A DNA stretch of 64,000 bases from Rhizobium sp. Root1212 (GCF_001424985.1 NZ_LMDA01000001.1:186001-250000), one strand, 5' to 3'; counted from the first letter of the stretch, positions 26,669 to 36,266 are shown. Numbers and translations: made by a program. Notes: generated by a model from the sequence alone, not told the origin.

Positions 26669-27370
26669 ATGGCCGAGATCGTCGTTTCACCCCTGGGCAG
26701 GATCGCCGAAATGGCCGTGCGGCACAAATGCCGCGAGATGCTGAGCCTCATGGCGAAGGAACAGGCCTTTCATCGCCCCGGTGTGATCGATGCGAGCCGG
26801 CACCTGTTGCTGTCGATGAACGATATCGCCTTTGCCGGCACCGGCGGGCTGGTGGCGCCAGCCGACGAGCATGTGACCGAGATCATCGCCTTTGCCCGCA
26901 GCTGGGACCAGAGTGCGCCGCTGCTCGTTCATTGCTGGATGGGGGTTTCCCGCTCGCCGGCTGCGGCGCTGGTGGCGGCGCTGGCTGTTGCGCCCGATCA
27001 GGACGATGCGGAGCTGGTCCGGCGCCTGCGCTCCGCCTCGCCCTATGCGACACCGAATGCCCGCATCGTTGAGATCGGCGACCGGCTGTTGTCGCGGCAG
27101 GGACGGCTTGTGGCGGCCGTCAAGGCCATCGGCCGCGGCAAGGATACGGATGGCAATGTGCCGTTTGTTTTTTCCGCTGTGCCGGATGCAGAAGCGCAGC
27201 CGGGTTTCCCTTCTCCCATCAGGGGAGAAGGTGGCCCGCAGGGCCGGATGAGGGGGACGGCTGGCTCGGAGCAGGTGGAAACACCCCCTCATGTGCCCTT
27301 CGGGCATCTTCTCCCCGCCGGGGAGAAGGGGGAAATCGAAACCGATCCGGAGAGGCCGCAGGATGGCTGA
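26669..27370 (+). CDS. Tyrosine-phosphatase-like protein with a repeat-derived C-terminus
   Basis: 233 residues. The P-loop HCWMGVSRSPAA gives the CX5R catalytic motif (Cys89, Arg95) of cysteine phosphatases. The first 178 residues form the normal domain. From about residue 179 (FPSPIRGEGG...) to near the end the protein is translated RIME-like repeat (27205-27335). The stop lies 8 bases inside the next gene. The original C-terminus was probably near residue 170-180. Confidence 0.83.
   Translation: MAEIVVSPLGRIAEMAVRHKCREMLSLMAKEQAFHRPGVIDASRHLLLSMNDIAFAGTGGLVAPADEHVTEIIAFARSWDQSAPLLVHCWMGVSRSPAAALVAALAVAPDQDDAELVRRLRSASPYATPNARIVEIGDRLLSRQGRLVAAVKAIGRGKDTDGNVPFVFSAVPDAEAQPGFPSPIRGEGGPQGRMRGTAGSEQVETPPHVPFGHLLPAGEKGEIETDPERPQDG
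27205..27335. repeat. RIME-like element inside a coding region
   Basis: 131-bp quasi-palindrome. It starts TTTCCCTTCTCCC and ends GAGAAGGGGGAAA. Each half has a smaller palindrome: CCTTCTCCCATCAGGGGAGA-AGG and CTTCTCCCCGCCGGGGAGAAG. GGATGAGGGGG and CCCCCTCATG lie in inverted positions near the centre. It is very similar base by base to 38832-38956, including TGGCTCGGAGCA in the middle. It encodes the C-terminus of the phosphatase-like protein. Confidence 0.88.
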
Positions 27371-28328
27371 GACCCATCCGGGCACCGTCGAGATCGGCCT
27401 CAATGCGGCGATCGTTGCAGTCAACCACCGGTCGCCGCTGATCCTTGCCGTCAGCGAGGGCGAGCGCGATGCCCTGCCCTTCGGCCCCTTCGATCCCGCC
27501 CTGCACCGAACCTTCGAAACCAGCCTTCGCGCCCGCGTCGAGCAGCAGACCGCGCTCGATCTCGGTTATATCGAGCAGCTCTATACTTTCGGCGACCGCG
27601 GGCGGCACAGGCTTCCAGGCGAGGACAGCAAGCATATGGTTTCCGTGGGCTATCTGGCACTGACCCGCACGGATGCGGAAAACAATGCGCGCCTCGCCGC
27701 CGCCGGCGCGCAGTGGCGCGACTGGTATGGCTACCTGCCCTGGGAGGACTGGCGGCAGGGACGCCCCGACGTTCTCGACCGCACCATTTTGCCCGCGCTT
27801 TCCGAATGGGAAGCCGGCGGCAGCGCCGATGAGCGGCTGGGCCTGCCGCAGCGGCGCACGCGCATTCGTCTCGCTTTCGGGGTCGGTGATTTTCCCTGGG
27901 ATGAGGAGCGGGTGCTGGAGCGCTACGAGTTGCTGTATGAGGCGGGGCTGGTGGCGGAGGCGGTGGCCGACGGGCATTGCGATGACCGCAAGCTGCCGGC
28001 GGTCGGACGGGCCATGCGCCATGATCACCGCCGCATCGTTGCCACCGCGATCGCGCGACTGCGCGGAAAGATCAAATACCGGCCGGTGATCTTTGAGTTG
28101 ATGCCGCCGGAATTCACCCTCACCGACCTGCAGGCGACAGTGGAGGCGATCTCCGGCCGGCATCTGCACAAGCAGAATTTCCGCCGCCTCGTCGAAGGCG
28201 CGGAGCTGGTCGAGCCGACCGGTATGATGTCGGCCGCGACCGGCGGCCGGCCCGCCGCGCTCTTCCGCTTCCGCCGGCAGATTCTGAGCGAGCGGCCGGC
28301 ACCGGGCCTGAAGCTCGGCGGGCGGTAA
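27363..28328 (+). CDS. nadQ: NUDIX-domain transcriptional regulator of NAD synthesis (NadQ/COG4111 type)
   Basis: 321 residues. The N-terminal half is a divergent NUDIX domain (VEIGLNAAIVAVNHRSPLIL) lacking a clean catalytic Nudix box; the C-terminal part resembles a winged helix (MPPEFTLTDLQATVEAISG, HLHKQNFRRLVEGAEL). This build matches the COG4111 proteins proposed as NadQ regulators of nadABC in alphaproteobacteria. Position beside nadC-nadB-nadA and a palindrome before nadA support the assignment. The ATG at 27363 overlaps the phosphatase stop. Confidence 0.8.
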   Translation: MAETHPGTVEIGLNAAIVAVNHRSPLILAVSEGERDALPFGPFDPALHRTFETSLRARVEQQTALDLGYIEQLYTFGDRGRHRLPGEDSKHMVSVGYLALTRTDAENNARLAAAGAQWRDWYGYLPWEDWRQGRPDVLDRTILPALSEWEAGGSADERLGLPQRRTRIRLAFGVGDFPWDEERVLERYELLYEAGLVAEAVADGHCDDRKLPAVGRAMRHDHRRIVATAIARLRGKIKYRPVIFELMPPEFTLTDLQATVEAISGRHLHKQNFRRLVEGAELVEPTGMMSAATGGRPAALFRFRRQILSERPAPGLKLGGR

Positions 28329-28333
28329 TCTCT

Positions 28334-28846
28334 CTACTTGATCGGCGCGCAGGCCAGACGTTCACCGGCATCGCCGGAGGGCTGGCTGCGGTTGTCGTCG
28401 GATTTGGCGTGGATCATCAAAGCGCGGCCGCGGATGCCAAGCTTTTCGTCATCAAGACGCACGAAGCTGTTGAAGACCTGCGCCCGCATCACGCCATCCC
28501 GACCCGCGTATTGGTTGGGCATATCACCGGCATGCGGGCCGTTGGCGGCAAGGAAGCCGTGCTCGGTCTTGCCCGGATTGAAATGGCCGCCGGCCGATTC
28601 ATGGCCGTGGGCAGCATCGCATTTGCCGGTTTCATGCACGTGGAAGGCGACCCAGGTGCCGGGCGGCAAGCCAGTGACCTCGGCTTCGATCAGCACGCCT
28701 TCCTTGCCGGCGGTCAGGGCCGCGCGGCCGGTTTCCTTGCCGTCCTTGCCGATGAAATCGGCGGTGGCCGTCTGGGATGATTGCTGGGCGAAGGCCGGTT
28801 CAGCGAGCGTGGCCGCAAGGGCGGCGATTACGAAAGCGCGTGTCAT
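28334..28846 (-). CDS. sodC: Periplasmic Cu/Zn superoxide dismutase
   Basis: 170 residues with a signal peptide ending at AEPAFAQ. The copper ligands are in AFHVHETGKC, whose cysteine pairs with the one in ERLACAPI. Zinc-region histidines lie in HGHESAGGHFNP and in KTEHGFLA. It should detoxify superoxide in the periplasm. The gene is convergent with nadQ (5-base gap) and lies 60 bases downstream of nadC on the same strand. Confidence 0.93.
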   Translation of the reverse strand: MTRAFVIAALAATLAEPAFAQQSSQTATADFIGKDGKETGRAALTAGKEGVLIEAEVTGLPPGTWVAFHVHETGKCDAAHGHESAGGHFNPGKTEHGFLAANGPHAGDMPNQYAGRDGVMRAQVFNSFVRLDDEKLGIRGRALMIHAKSDDNRSQPSGDAGERLACAPIK

Positions 28847-28906
28847 GGGTTCTCCTCCTGATAGGGTGTATAGGACCCAACGCGTGGAGGAGAAGCCTGT
28901 TCCCGT

Positions 28907-29815
28907 TCAGCCGATGACGATATCGAGGCCGATATCGAGCGTCGGGGCGGCCATGGTGATCTTCGAGGTCGAGATATAATCGACGCCGGCCTCGGCGATG
29001 GCGCGGATGGTCTTGATGTTCACATTGCCGGAGGCTTCGAGCTGCGTTCGACGCGGGTCCGCGGCATAGGCGTTTTCGTCGAGCGACCAATGGGCGGCAT
29101 TGATCGCCACCGCCTCGCGCAGCAGTTCCGGTCCCATATTGTCGAGCAAGATCACGTCGGGGCTTGCGGTCAGCGCCTCGCGCATCTGGCCGAGGCCGTC
29201 GACCTCGATCTCGATCTTGACGAGATGGCCGCAGTAGGCGCGCGCCGCCTCCACCGCACTTGCGACGCCGCCGGCAACAGCGATGTGGTTGTCCTTGATC
29301 AGCACCGCATCATCGAGGCCGTAGCGGTGGTTGGAGCCGCCGCCGAGGCGGACGGCATATTTTTCAAGCCCGCGCAGGCCGGGAATGGTTTTGCGGGTGC
29401 AGCAGACGCGGGCGCGGGTGTGGGCGATTTCGGCCGCGAAAGTGGCCGTGTAGCTGGCGACGCCGCTGAGGTGCATCAGGAAATTCAGGCCGACGCGTTC
29501 GGCCGAAAGCAGGCCACGGGCGGGGCCGCTGACGCGGGCAATCGCCGTTCCCGGCGAAACCCGGTCGCCATCGGTAACCAGCGCTTCGAAACGGATCGTG
29601 GGGTCGACGAGACGGAAAGCGGTTCGGGCCAGTTCCAGCCCGGCGATCACCCCCTCCTCCCGCGAGGCCATCTCGGCGGTCGCAGTCTTGTTCGGGGCAA
29701 TGGTCGCATATGTCGTGATATCGCCGGCGCGGCCGAGATCTTCGAGAAGCGCCTGGCGCACCCGATCCTCCACCATGAGGGCCGGCAGTTCGGGGCGAAG
29801 TGGGGTGACGGTCAT
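28907..29815 (-). CDS. nadC: Nicotinate-nucleotide pyrophosphorylase (quinolinate phosphoribosyltransferase)
   Basis: 302 residues. It converts quinolinate and PRPP to nicotinate mononucleotide, the third de novo NAD step. CTRKTIPGLRGLEKYAV, GGGSNHRYGLDDAVLIKDNH and the C-terminal EASGNVNIKTIRAIAEAGVD are characteristic. Third gene of the minus-strand nadA-nadB-nadC run, 39 bases after nadB. Confidence 0.96.
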   Translation of the reverse strand: MTVTPLRPELPALMVEDRVRQALLEDLGRAGDITTYATIAPNKTATAEMASREEGVIAGLELARTAFRLVDPTIRFEALVTDGDRVSPGTAIARVSGPARGLLSAERVGLNFLMHLSGVASYTATFAAEIAHTRARVCCTRKTIPGLRGLEKYAVRLGGGSNHRYGLDDAVLIKDNHIAVAGGVASAVEAARAYCGHLVKIEIEVDGLGQMREALTASPDVILLDNMGPELLREAVAINAAHWSLDENAYAADPRRTQLEASGNVNIKTIRAIAEAGVDYISTSKITMAAPTLDIGLDIVIG

Positions 29816-29854
29816 GAAAACGGCCTTGAATGATTGGGGAAACGTCGGGGCGGG

Positions 29855-31453
29855 TTATACCGGTTCCAGTTCCGTCACCTCGGCGATGACGCGTTCGGCA
29901 TCCTCAAGGGTGAGGAAGGTGCGGTGTTTCCACTCGGCGCGCTGCTCCGGCCAGTCGGAGCGGTAATGGCCGCCGCGGCTTTCGGTGCGCTTGAGGGCGG
30001 CCGTGGTCATCAGCTTTGCCGTGGTGAGGATGTTGGTGAAGCGCAGGCGGCTGTTTTCGCGCTCAAGTGCTGCGATCTCTCTGACAGCGCGGATGAGGCT
30101 TTCACGGCTGCGGATGACGCCGACATTCTCGCTCATCACCTGCCGCAAGCGCGTCAGTGCCGGGCTGTCTTCGAGGGTGACGGGATCGTCGTTTTCGCCG
30201 GCATTGCGGCCCCAGTCGGCAATCGTCGGTTCCGGCAGCATGCCCTTGATATTTTCGGCGATGCGGGCGGCGAAGACGACGGCTTCGAGCAGCGAATTGG
30301 AAGCCAGACGGTTGGCGCCGTGTACGCCGGTTGAAGTCACCTCACCCGCCGCCCAGAGGCCATCGATGGAGGTGCGGCCGGCTGCATCCGTCAGCACGCC
30401 GCCCATGTGGTAATGCACGGCCGGCACGACGGGGATCGGCTGGGTGACGGGATCGATCCCGGCGGCCATGCAGGAGGCGTAGACGGTCGGGAACATGTCG
30501 GGGAAATGCTTGCCGACGGCCTTGGTGCAATCGAGGAAGGCGCCGCGGCCGGCTTGGACTTCGGCGAAGACGCCACGCGAGACGATGTCGCGCGGGGCAA
30601 GCTCGGCATCCGGATGGATATCGAGCATGAAGCGGCGGCCGGCGCTGTTGATGAGCTGCGCGCCATCGCCGCGCAGGGCTTCGGTGGCAAGCGGCGCCGG
30701 ATCGCGGCCGATATTGATCGCGGTCGGGTGGAACTGGACGAATTCGGGATCGGCAATGATCGCACCGGCGCGGGCCGCCATGCCGACGCCCTGTCCGCAG
30801 GCTTCCGTCGGGTTCGTCGTGACCGAGAAGAGATGGCCGACGCCGCCGGAGCAGAGCACGACGGCACGTGCGGCGAAGGAAACGCGCTTCTTCGACTGGC
30901 CGGCATCCGGGCGGGCAATGACGCCGGCGATGAAGCGGCCTTCGCGCACCAGATCCTCGACGACATAACCCTCAAGAACGCGGATGGAGGGCGTCTTGCG
31001 CACGGCAGCGATCAGGGCTTCCATGATCGCCTTGCCGGCCATGTCGCCGCGCACGCGCACGATGCGGCGCTCCGAATGGGCGGCCTCGCGCGACAGCACC
31101 AGCTTGCCTTCGAGATCGCGGTCGAAGGGTACGCCGTATTCGAGCAGGTCGTGGATGCGGGCCGGGCCTTCGGCGACCATCATGCGGGTCATCTTCTCAT
31201 CGACGATGCCGGCACCGGCGACCAGTGTATCGGCGACGTGCTTGTCGACCGTATCGCCGGGGCTCATAGCTGCCGCGATGCCGCCCTGTGCCCAGGCAGA
31301 CGATGCGCCGTGGCCGATGGGGGCGGCGGCGAGAATGGTGACGGGACGCGGCGCCAGCTTCAGCGCGCAGAACAGGCCCGCGAGGCCACCGCCGACAATG
31401 ATGATGTCATCGACGCCGTTGAAGGATTGAGGGCGGAAATGGTCGGTCAGCAT
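29855..31453 (-). CDS. nadB: L-aspartate oxidase
   Basis: 532 residues. This FAD flavoprotein oxidises aspartate to iminoaspartate, the first de novo NAD step. The dinucleotide motif is [15 protein letters not shown]. Active-site patterns include [20 protein letters not shown] and [17 protein letters not shown], and the C-terminal helical domain carries [14 protein letters not shown]. Length is normal. It works with NadA, which takes its unstable product. A 130-bp palindromic repeat separates it from nadA. Confidence 0.96.
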   Translation of the reverse strand: MLTDHFRPQSFNGVDDIIIVGGGLAGLFCALKLAPRPVTILAAAPIGHGASSAWAQGGIAAAMSPGDTVDKHVADTLVAGAGIVDEKMTRMMVAEGPARIHDLLEYGVPFDRDLEGKLVLSREAAHSERRIVRVRGDMAGKAIMEALIAAVRKTPSIRVLEGYVVEDLVREGRFIAGVIARPDAGQSKKRVSFAARAVVLCSGGVGHLFSVTTNPTEACGQGVGMAARAGAIIADPEFVQFHPTAINIGRDPAPLATEALRGDGAQLINSAGRRFMLDIHPDAELAPRDIVSRGVFAEVQAGRGAFLDCTKAVGKHFPDMFPTVYASCMAAGIDPVTQPIPVVPAVHYHMGGVLTDAAGRTSIDGLWAAGEVTSTGVHGANRLASNSLLEAVVFAARIAENIKGMLPEPTIADWGRNAGENDDPVTLEDSPALTRLRQVMSENVGVIRSRESLIRAVREIAALERENSRLRFTNILTTAKLMTTAALKRTESRGGHYRSDWPEQRAEWKHRTFLTLEDAERVIAEVTELEPV

Positions 31454-31480
31454 GGCTGGAAGCTCCGGCGGTCTCGGACT

Positions 31481-31610
31481 GATCTCTCCTCTTGAGGGGG
31501 AGATGTCACGAAGTGACAGAGGGGGGTATTTCCACAGGCTCGGGCGGCAAGAATACCCCCCTCTGCCCTGTCGGACATCTCCCCCTCAAGGGGGGAGATC
31601 GCAAGTGGCA
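31481..31610. repeat. 130-bp palindromic repeat between nadA and nadB
   Basis: Two 27-base arms (31481-31507 and 31584-31610, both built on CTTGAGGGGGAGATGTC) are inverted copies with about 24 matches. A second inverted pair inside is ACAGAGGGGGGTATT and GAATACCCCCCTCTG. It lies within the presumed nadA-nadB-nadC transcript and would fold into a long hairpin. The family is different from the RIME-like elements. Confidence 0.85.
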
Positions 31611-31667
31611 CGCTCAACGCGCTATATCCTGCATGTGTCATTGCTCCTCCCGCCGCCAGCAAAGGCG

Positions 31668-32744
31668 CTACTGCTTCAAGTTCACCATCCGCTCGACAGC
31701 GAGGCGGGCGCGGTCGGCGATGGCCGGATCGACAAGCACCTCCTCCGTCATGAACAGCAGGCTGTCGAGGATCTTCGGCAGCGTGATGCGCTTCATGTGC
31801 GGACAGAGGTTGCACGGCTTGACGAAATCGACGCCTTCGACTTCCGCCTGGATGTTCGATGCCATCGAGCATTCGGTGACGAGCAGCACGCGCGGCGGAC
31901 GCTTGTCCTTGACGTAGTTTATCATGCCGGCGGTGGAGCCGGCAAAATCGCAGACCGCGATCACATCCGGGTGGCATTCCGGGTGGCCGATGATCTCGAT
32001 GCCGGGATTGGCGTCCTTGTAGGCGAGGAGTTCGGCGGCCGTGAAGCGCTCGTGCACTTCGCAGTGGCCCTTCCACGTCAGGATTTTCTTGTTGGTCTGC
32101 TTGGCGACGTTCATCGCCAGATATTCGTCGGGGATGCAGAGAACCGTGTCGCTCTCCAGACTTTCGATGACCGACAGCACGTTGGACGAGGTGCAGCAGA
32201 TATCGGTTTCCGCCTTCACGTCGGCGGACGTGTTGACATAGGTGACGACCGGGACGCCGGGGTAGCGCTGTTTCAGCAGACGCACATCCGCGCCGGTGAT
32301 CGATTCCGACAGCGAGCATCCGGCCTTCGCATCCGGGATGAGGATGGTTTTTTCCGGGTTCAAGAGCTTCGAGGTCTCGGCCATGAAATGCACGCCGCAC
32401 TGCACGATGATCTCGGCATCGACCTTGGTGGCATCGCGCGCCAGCTGCAGCGAGTCACCGACGATATCGGCGACGCAGTGGAAGATATCCGGCGTCTGGT
32501 AGTTATGCGCGAGGATGACGGCGTTGCGCTCCTTCTTCAGCCGGTTGATGGCGGCGACATAGGGCGCATAGACCGGCCATTCGAAGGCGGGGATGAAGTC
32601 CTTGACGCGCTGGTAAAGATGTTCCGTCTCAGCGGCAATGGCCGGCGTGAAGGTCAGGTCCGGCCGCTCGATGATGCCGAAACGCTCGGCCGCGCTGAGC
32701 GGGCCTGCTCCATTGGTGCCGCTGATGTTTTCGACGACGCTCAT
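31668..32744 (-). CDS. nadA: Quinolinate synthase
   Basis: 358 residues. It condenses iminoaspartate with dihydroxyacetone phosphate to quinolinate using a 4Fe-4S cluster. The three cluster cysteines are seen in [20 protein letters not shown] and [10 protein letters not shown]. The start MSVVENIS at 32744 has AAGGTGGGAG upstream; a GTG 9 bases earlier is part of that ribosome site. First gene of the nad run, with a strong palindrome about 35 bases upstream. Confidence 0.96.
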   Translation of the reverse strand: MSVVENISGTNGAGPLSAAERFGIIERPDLTFTPAIAAETEHLYQRVKDFIPAFEWPVYAPYVAAINRLKKERNAVILAHNYQTPDIFHCVADIVGDSLQLARDATKVDAEIIVQCGVHFMAETSKLLNPEKTILIPDAKAGCSLSESITGADVRLLKQRYPGVPVVTYVNTSADVKAETDICCTSSNVLSVIESLESDTVLCIPDEYLAMNVAKQTNKKILTWKGHCEVHERFTAAELLAYKDANPGIEIIGHPECHPDVIAVCDFAGSTAGMINYVKDKRPPRVLLVTECSMASNIQAEVEGVDFVKPCNLCPHMKRITLPKILDSLLFMTEEVLVDPAIADRARLAVERMVNLKQ

Positions 32745-32778
32745 CGCTCCCACCTTCTTCCGCCCCTCCGGCGGAAAT

Positions 32779-32805
32779 CTGTTTTGCTCAATTTGAGCAT
32801 AACAG
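32779..32805. promoter_or_regulatory. Palindrome upstream of nadA, candidate NadQ operator
   Basis: Arms CTGTTTTGCTCA and TGAGCATAACAG match in 11 of 12 positions around a 3-base centre. It lies 35 bases before the nadA start, where a repressor would block initiation. The linked nadQ gene makes NadQ the prime candidate. Assignment is inferred from position and symmetry. Confidence 0.68.
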
Positions 32806-32867
32806 GATCAAAAGAAAACCGGCGCTGCCGGTGCTATCGATTTAGAAAGTTTTGTGACGCTTTTCAA

Positions 32868-32900
32868 GCGGCCTCCCGATTTTTCGTCGGAAGGCCGCGG
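32868..32900. terminator. Hairpin downstream of the MFS gene
   Basis: GCGGCCTCCC and GGAAGGCCGC pair with one mismatch around a T/A-rich loop. It starts just after the MFS stop on the minus strand. The long T-run (GGTTTTTTC) is on the plus strand, so direction is ambiguous. Confidence 0.55.
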
Positions 32901-32905
32901 TTTTT

Positions 32906-34141
32906 TCAGGCCATCGACGGGCGCGGCGCGGCCTTTTCCTGGATCGGCCAATGGACGATGGCGGCGAAGATGCCGAGCGCCACGCCGAACCACCAGACCG
33001 GATCGTAGGAACCGAAATGGTCGTAGAGATAGCCGCCCATCCACACACCGAGGAAGGAGCCGATCTGGTGCGACAGGAATACGATGCCACCGAGCAGGCC
33101 GAGATGGCGGGTGCCGAACATGATGGCGACCAGCGCATTGGTCGGCGGCACGGTCGACAGCCACAGCAGGCCCATGACGATGGCGAAGATGATGACCGAT
33201 AGCGGCGATTGCGGCAGGAGCAGGAAGGCCGAGACCGCAACCGAACGCGCGAGATAGATCAGCGCCAGGAAATAAGGCTTCGAATAGCGCTGCGAGATCA
33301 TGCCGGAGCAGAGCGAGCCGATGATGTTGAAGAAGCCGATCAGCGCCAGCGCGATCACCGCATAACGGGCATCGATGCCGATATCGCCGATATAGGCCGG
33401 GAAATGGGCGGTGATGAAAGCCACCTGATAGCCGCAGACGAAGAAGCCGGACACGAGCAGCAGGTAGCTCTTGTGGCCCAGCGCCTCCTTCAGCGCCTCG
33501 CCGATCGACTGCTTGTACTGCGCCTCCTTCTGCGAACCCGACGAGGCATTGCCGCGCAGCGGGATGGCGACGAGCGGCACCAGCAGCATCAGCACGCCGA
33601 GATAGACGAGGCTATCCTGCCAGCCGTAGGCCGAGATCAGGGCCTGGCTCAGCGGCGCAAACAGGAACATGCCGGCCGAGCCCGCCGCCGTGCCGATACC
33701 GAAGGCCATGGAGCGCTGCTGCGGCGTGACATTCCGGGCAAAGGCCGAGAGCACGATGCCGAAGGAACCTGAACCGACCGCGAGACCGACGAGCACGCCG
33801 CCGCCGATATGCAGCCAGATCGGCGCGCTGGCAAAGGCCATCATGACCAGGCCGCAGGCATAGAGGATGCCGGACATGCAGAGCACCCGCCAGGTGCCGA
33901 ACTTGTCGGCGATGGCCCCGAAGAACGGCTGGCCGAGGCCCCAGCAGAGGTTCTGCAGCGCCATGGCGAGGCCGAAGGTGGTACGGTCCCAGCCGGTATC
34001 GGCGAGCATCGGCAGTTGGAAGAAGCCCATCGCCGAGCGCGGGCCGAAGGTGAGCATCGCGACGAGGGAGCCGGCGATGATAATCAGCCATGGCATGCGA
34101 TCGACGCTGCTCTGGGTGGTGGATGGCGATAGGGCCGACAT
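32906..34141 (-). CDS. Major facilitator superfamily transporter
   Basis: 411 residues with about twelve hydrophobic segments. The first loop carries GAIADKFGTWRV, a form of the MFS loop 2-3 motif, and a central hydrophilic loop (ASSGSQKEAQYKQS) divides the two halves. The C-terminal half resembles monocarboxylate-porter-like MFS proteins. Substrate unknown. The start at 34141 has GGAG 7 bases upstream; the frame extends 27 bases further. Confidence 0.85.
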   Translation of the reverse strand: MSALSPSTTQSSVDRMPWLIIIAGSLVAMLTFGPRSAMGFFQLPMLADTGWDRTTFGLAMALQNLCWGLGQPFFGAIADKFGTWRVLCMSGILYACGLVMMAFASAPIWLHIGGGVLVGLAVGSGSFGIVLSAFARNVTPQQRSMAFGIGTAAGSAGMFLFAPLSQALISAYGWQDSLVYLGVLMLLVPLVAIPLRGNASSGSQKEAQYKQSIGEALKEALGHKSYLLLVSGFFVCGYQVAFITAHFPAYIGDIGIDARYAVIALALIGFFNIIGSLCSGMISQRYSKPYFLALIYLARSVAVSAFLLLPQSPLSVIIFAIVMGLLWLSTVPPTNALVAIMFGTRHLGLLGGIVFLSHQIGSFLGVWMGGYLYDHFGSYDPVWWFGVALGIFAAIVHWPIQEKAAPRPSMA

Positions 34142-34431
34142 TGGGAATCTCCGGATATCTGGAGGCATAAATTACGTCCGGACATCGATCAGCAAAAGCG
34201 AATTAATTTGACCGGTCGATCAACAGGCCTGATGGGAAGTCCACTCTCTCACGTGGTATTGACGGCCCGGACTTTTTGTACCATCTCCATGGCGAGCGCC
34301 GCCCGGCGCCATTTTCAACCGGACGAAACCAATGGACACCGACAGTCGATTATCGACCGCAATGGTACGACCTCTCCGGTAGGAAGCCCGCATGCTTCAC
34401 TCCGGTCGGGAGACGGCCCAAGGAGTGAACG
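34142..34431 (+). other. Intergenic region with possible corA leader structures
   Basis: 290 bases between the divergent MFS and corA genes. TTGACG at 34259-34264 could be a -35 element for corA. Two small stem-loops follow: ATGGCG/CGCCAT at 34289-34312 (then TTTTC) and GAAGC/GCTTC near 34382-34397. A structured leader controlling corA is conceivable. No known riboswitch class was recognised. Confidence 0.35.
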
Positions 34432-35424
34432 ATGCTGCAAGTTTATGCCCGCAAGGCCGAGCGCTTTTGCCTGCGCCCCGTTTCCAACGCCGCCATCGAG
34501 CAGGCGATTTCCCCTGCCCTGTGGTACGATCTGCTCGACCCGACGCCGCAGGAAGTCGCCGAAGTCGAGGCAGCGCTTCACATTTCCATGCCGACGCGCG
34601 AGGAGATGGAGGATATCGAGCTTTCCGCCCGCCTCTATCAGGAGGGCGGCGCCGGTTTCATGACCATGACGGCGCTGACCAATCTCGACAGTGACGAGCC
34701 GACGAAGATGCCCGTCACCTTCATCCTGCGCGGCCCGACGCTCGTGACGGTACGCTATGCCGATGCAAAGCCCTTCACCGCCTTCTGCAACCGGGCCCTG
34801 CGCGGCAACGGTGCGAGCTACGAGACCGGTGAGGATGTGATGCTCGGCGTCATCGAAGCGATGATCGACCGCATGGCGGATGTGCTCGAACGGCTCGGCA
34901 ACGAGATCGACAAGATTTCGCGCGAGGTGTTCCGAGGCAAGTCGGGCCGATCGGACAAGAAGACGCGCGACCTCGAAGCGCTGATCGAACATCTGGGCCG
35001 CAAGGGCGATTTCCTGAGCGGGGTGCGCGAAAGCCTCGTCAGCATCTCGCGCCTCGTCGCCTATCATGCGGCGGTGGAAAACCCGCTACGCAAGCCTTCC
35101 AAGGAAGCCCGGCAGCTGATGAAGCTGGTGCAGCGGGATGCCTCCTCGCTCGGCGACCATGCCGCCTTTCTCTCCGGCAAGATCAACTTCCTGCTCGATG
35201 CGACGTTGGGGCTGATCAATCTGGAGCAGAACCAGATCATCAAGATCTTCACCGTCGCCTCGGTGGTGTTCCTGCCGCCGACACTGGTCGCCTCGATGTA
35301 CGGCATGAACTTCGAGCTGATGCCGGAGCTGCAATGGCACCTCGGCTATCCCTGGGCGATCGGGCTGATGATCTTTTCCGCGCTGATGCCGTTTCTGTAT
35401 TTCCGGCGGCGCGGCTGGGTTTAG
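34432..35424 (+). CDS. corA: CorA family magnesium/divalent cation transporter
   Basis: 330 residues. A large N-terminal cytoplasmic domain is followed by a long helix and two C-terminal membrane segments. The hallmark YGMNFE lies at the end of the first segment, forming the selectivity mouth of the pentamer. The final positively charged FRRRGWV matches CorA ends. AAGGAGTG ribosome site is 5 bases before the ATG. Its stop overlaps that of the convergent MOSC gene. Confidence 0.93.
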   Translation: MLQVYARKAERFCLRPVSNAAIEQAISPALWYDLLDPTPQEVAEVEAALHISMPTREEMEDIELSARLYQEGGAGFMTMTALTNLDSDEPTKMPVTFILRGPTLVTVRYADAKPFTAFCNRALRGNGASYETGEDVMLGVIEAMIDRMADVLERLGNEIDKISREVFRGKSGRSDKKTRDLEALIEHLGRKGDFLSGVRESLVSISRLVAYHAAVENPLRKPSKEARQLMKLVQRDASSLGDHAAFLSGKINFLLDATLGLINLEQNQIIKIFTVASVVFLPPTLVASMYGMNFELMPELQWHLGYPWAIGLMIFSALMPFLYFRRRGWV

Positions 35425-36266
35425 GCCCTGATCTTCATCGGCCAGCGTTCGGTGCGCGTTTTCAGAATGCGCATCTCGTCGCCGAGGCGGACGGGGCCTT
35501 CGCTGCGGGGCACGGCATTCCAGCCGAAGAGCACGCCGGGCACGCGGCGGTCTGCCGACATGCGCTTTTCGGCCAGCCCCTGGATCGGATTGCCGCCGAT
35601 GCGTTCGCCGGTGATCTGGTCCTGCGTCGTCATGATGCAGCGGGCGCAGGGCTTGACCAGATCGAAGACGATGCCGCCGATCTCGACGCTTTCCCACAAA
35701 TCCTCTTCCCACGGCTCGTCGTTGTCGACGAGGATATTGGTGCGGAAGCGGTCCATGCCGACCGGCTCCTGACCTTTCGAAATCAGCGAGACGTTGAGAT
35801 CGGCGAGCGAAGCCATATTGGTGATGAGAACGGGGAAACCATCGGCAAAACCGACTGGCGCCGCTTCGCCCGCCCATTCCTCGCCCACCTTGCGGCTGGC
35901 GCGATCATCCATGTGCACGAGCTTGACCGGGCGGCCGAACCAGCCGGAGAGCGTGGTGTTGACGGCATCGGCGGCAACAGTGGCGTTGACGTCGCTCGAC
36001 CAGACGCGGACATCCATGCGGCTTGCCGGATCGAAGGTGACGGTGAGCTTGCGGCCGCCCATGACAAGCGACACGCCGTCCGGCACATGCGTCGCCTCGA
36101 CCTGGGCGAGGCTTTGCAATTCGCGCTGGGTGATGAACTGGCCATCGGGATCGACCAGCATGAAGCGGCGGTCGCCACGCAGGCCGTCGCGGTCGATGTC
36201 GACGATCTCGCGGGGGATGGCCCGGCCGCTCTTCAGCGGATGAATGTTCAATCCGATGACCTTCAT
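35421..36266 (-). CDS. MOSC domain protein (YcbX-like)
   Basis: 281 residues. An N-terminal MOSC beta-barrel (MKVIGLNIHPLKSGRAI, RGDRRFMLVDPDG) precedes the MOSC domain with RFRTNILVDN and the conserved cysteine in KPCARCIMTTQD, expected to bind molybdenum cofactor sulfur. Relatives reduce N-hydroxylated compounds. The start at 36266 has AGAGGG 5 bases upstream; the longer frame has no support. Confidence 0.88.
   Translation of the reverse strand: MKVIGLNIHPLKSGRAIPREIVDIDRDGLRGDRRFMLVDPDGQFITQRELQSLAQVEATHVPDGVSLVMGGRKLTVTFDPASRMDVRVWSSDVNATVAADAVNTTLSGWFGRPVKLVHMDDRASRKVGEEWAGEAAPVGFADGFPVLITNMASLADLNVSLISKGQEPVGMDRFRTNILVDNDEPWEEDLWESVEIGGIVFDLVKPCARCIMTTQDQITGERIGGNPIQGLAEKRMSADRRVPGVLFGWNAVPRSEGPVRLGDEMRILKTRTERWPMKIRA

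Noticed and set aside
34289-34400. Known magnesium riboswitch upstream of corA
   Set aside because: Stem-loops are present but do not match the M-box or other riboswitch consensus that I know.
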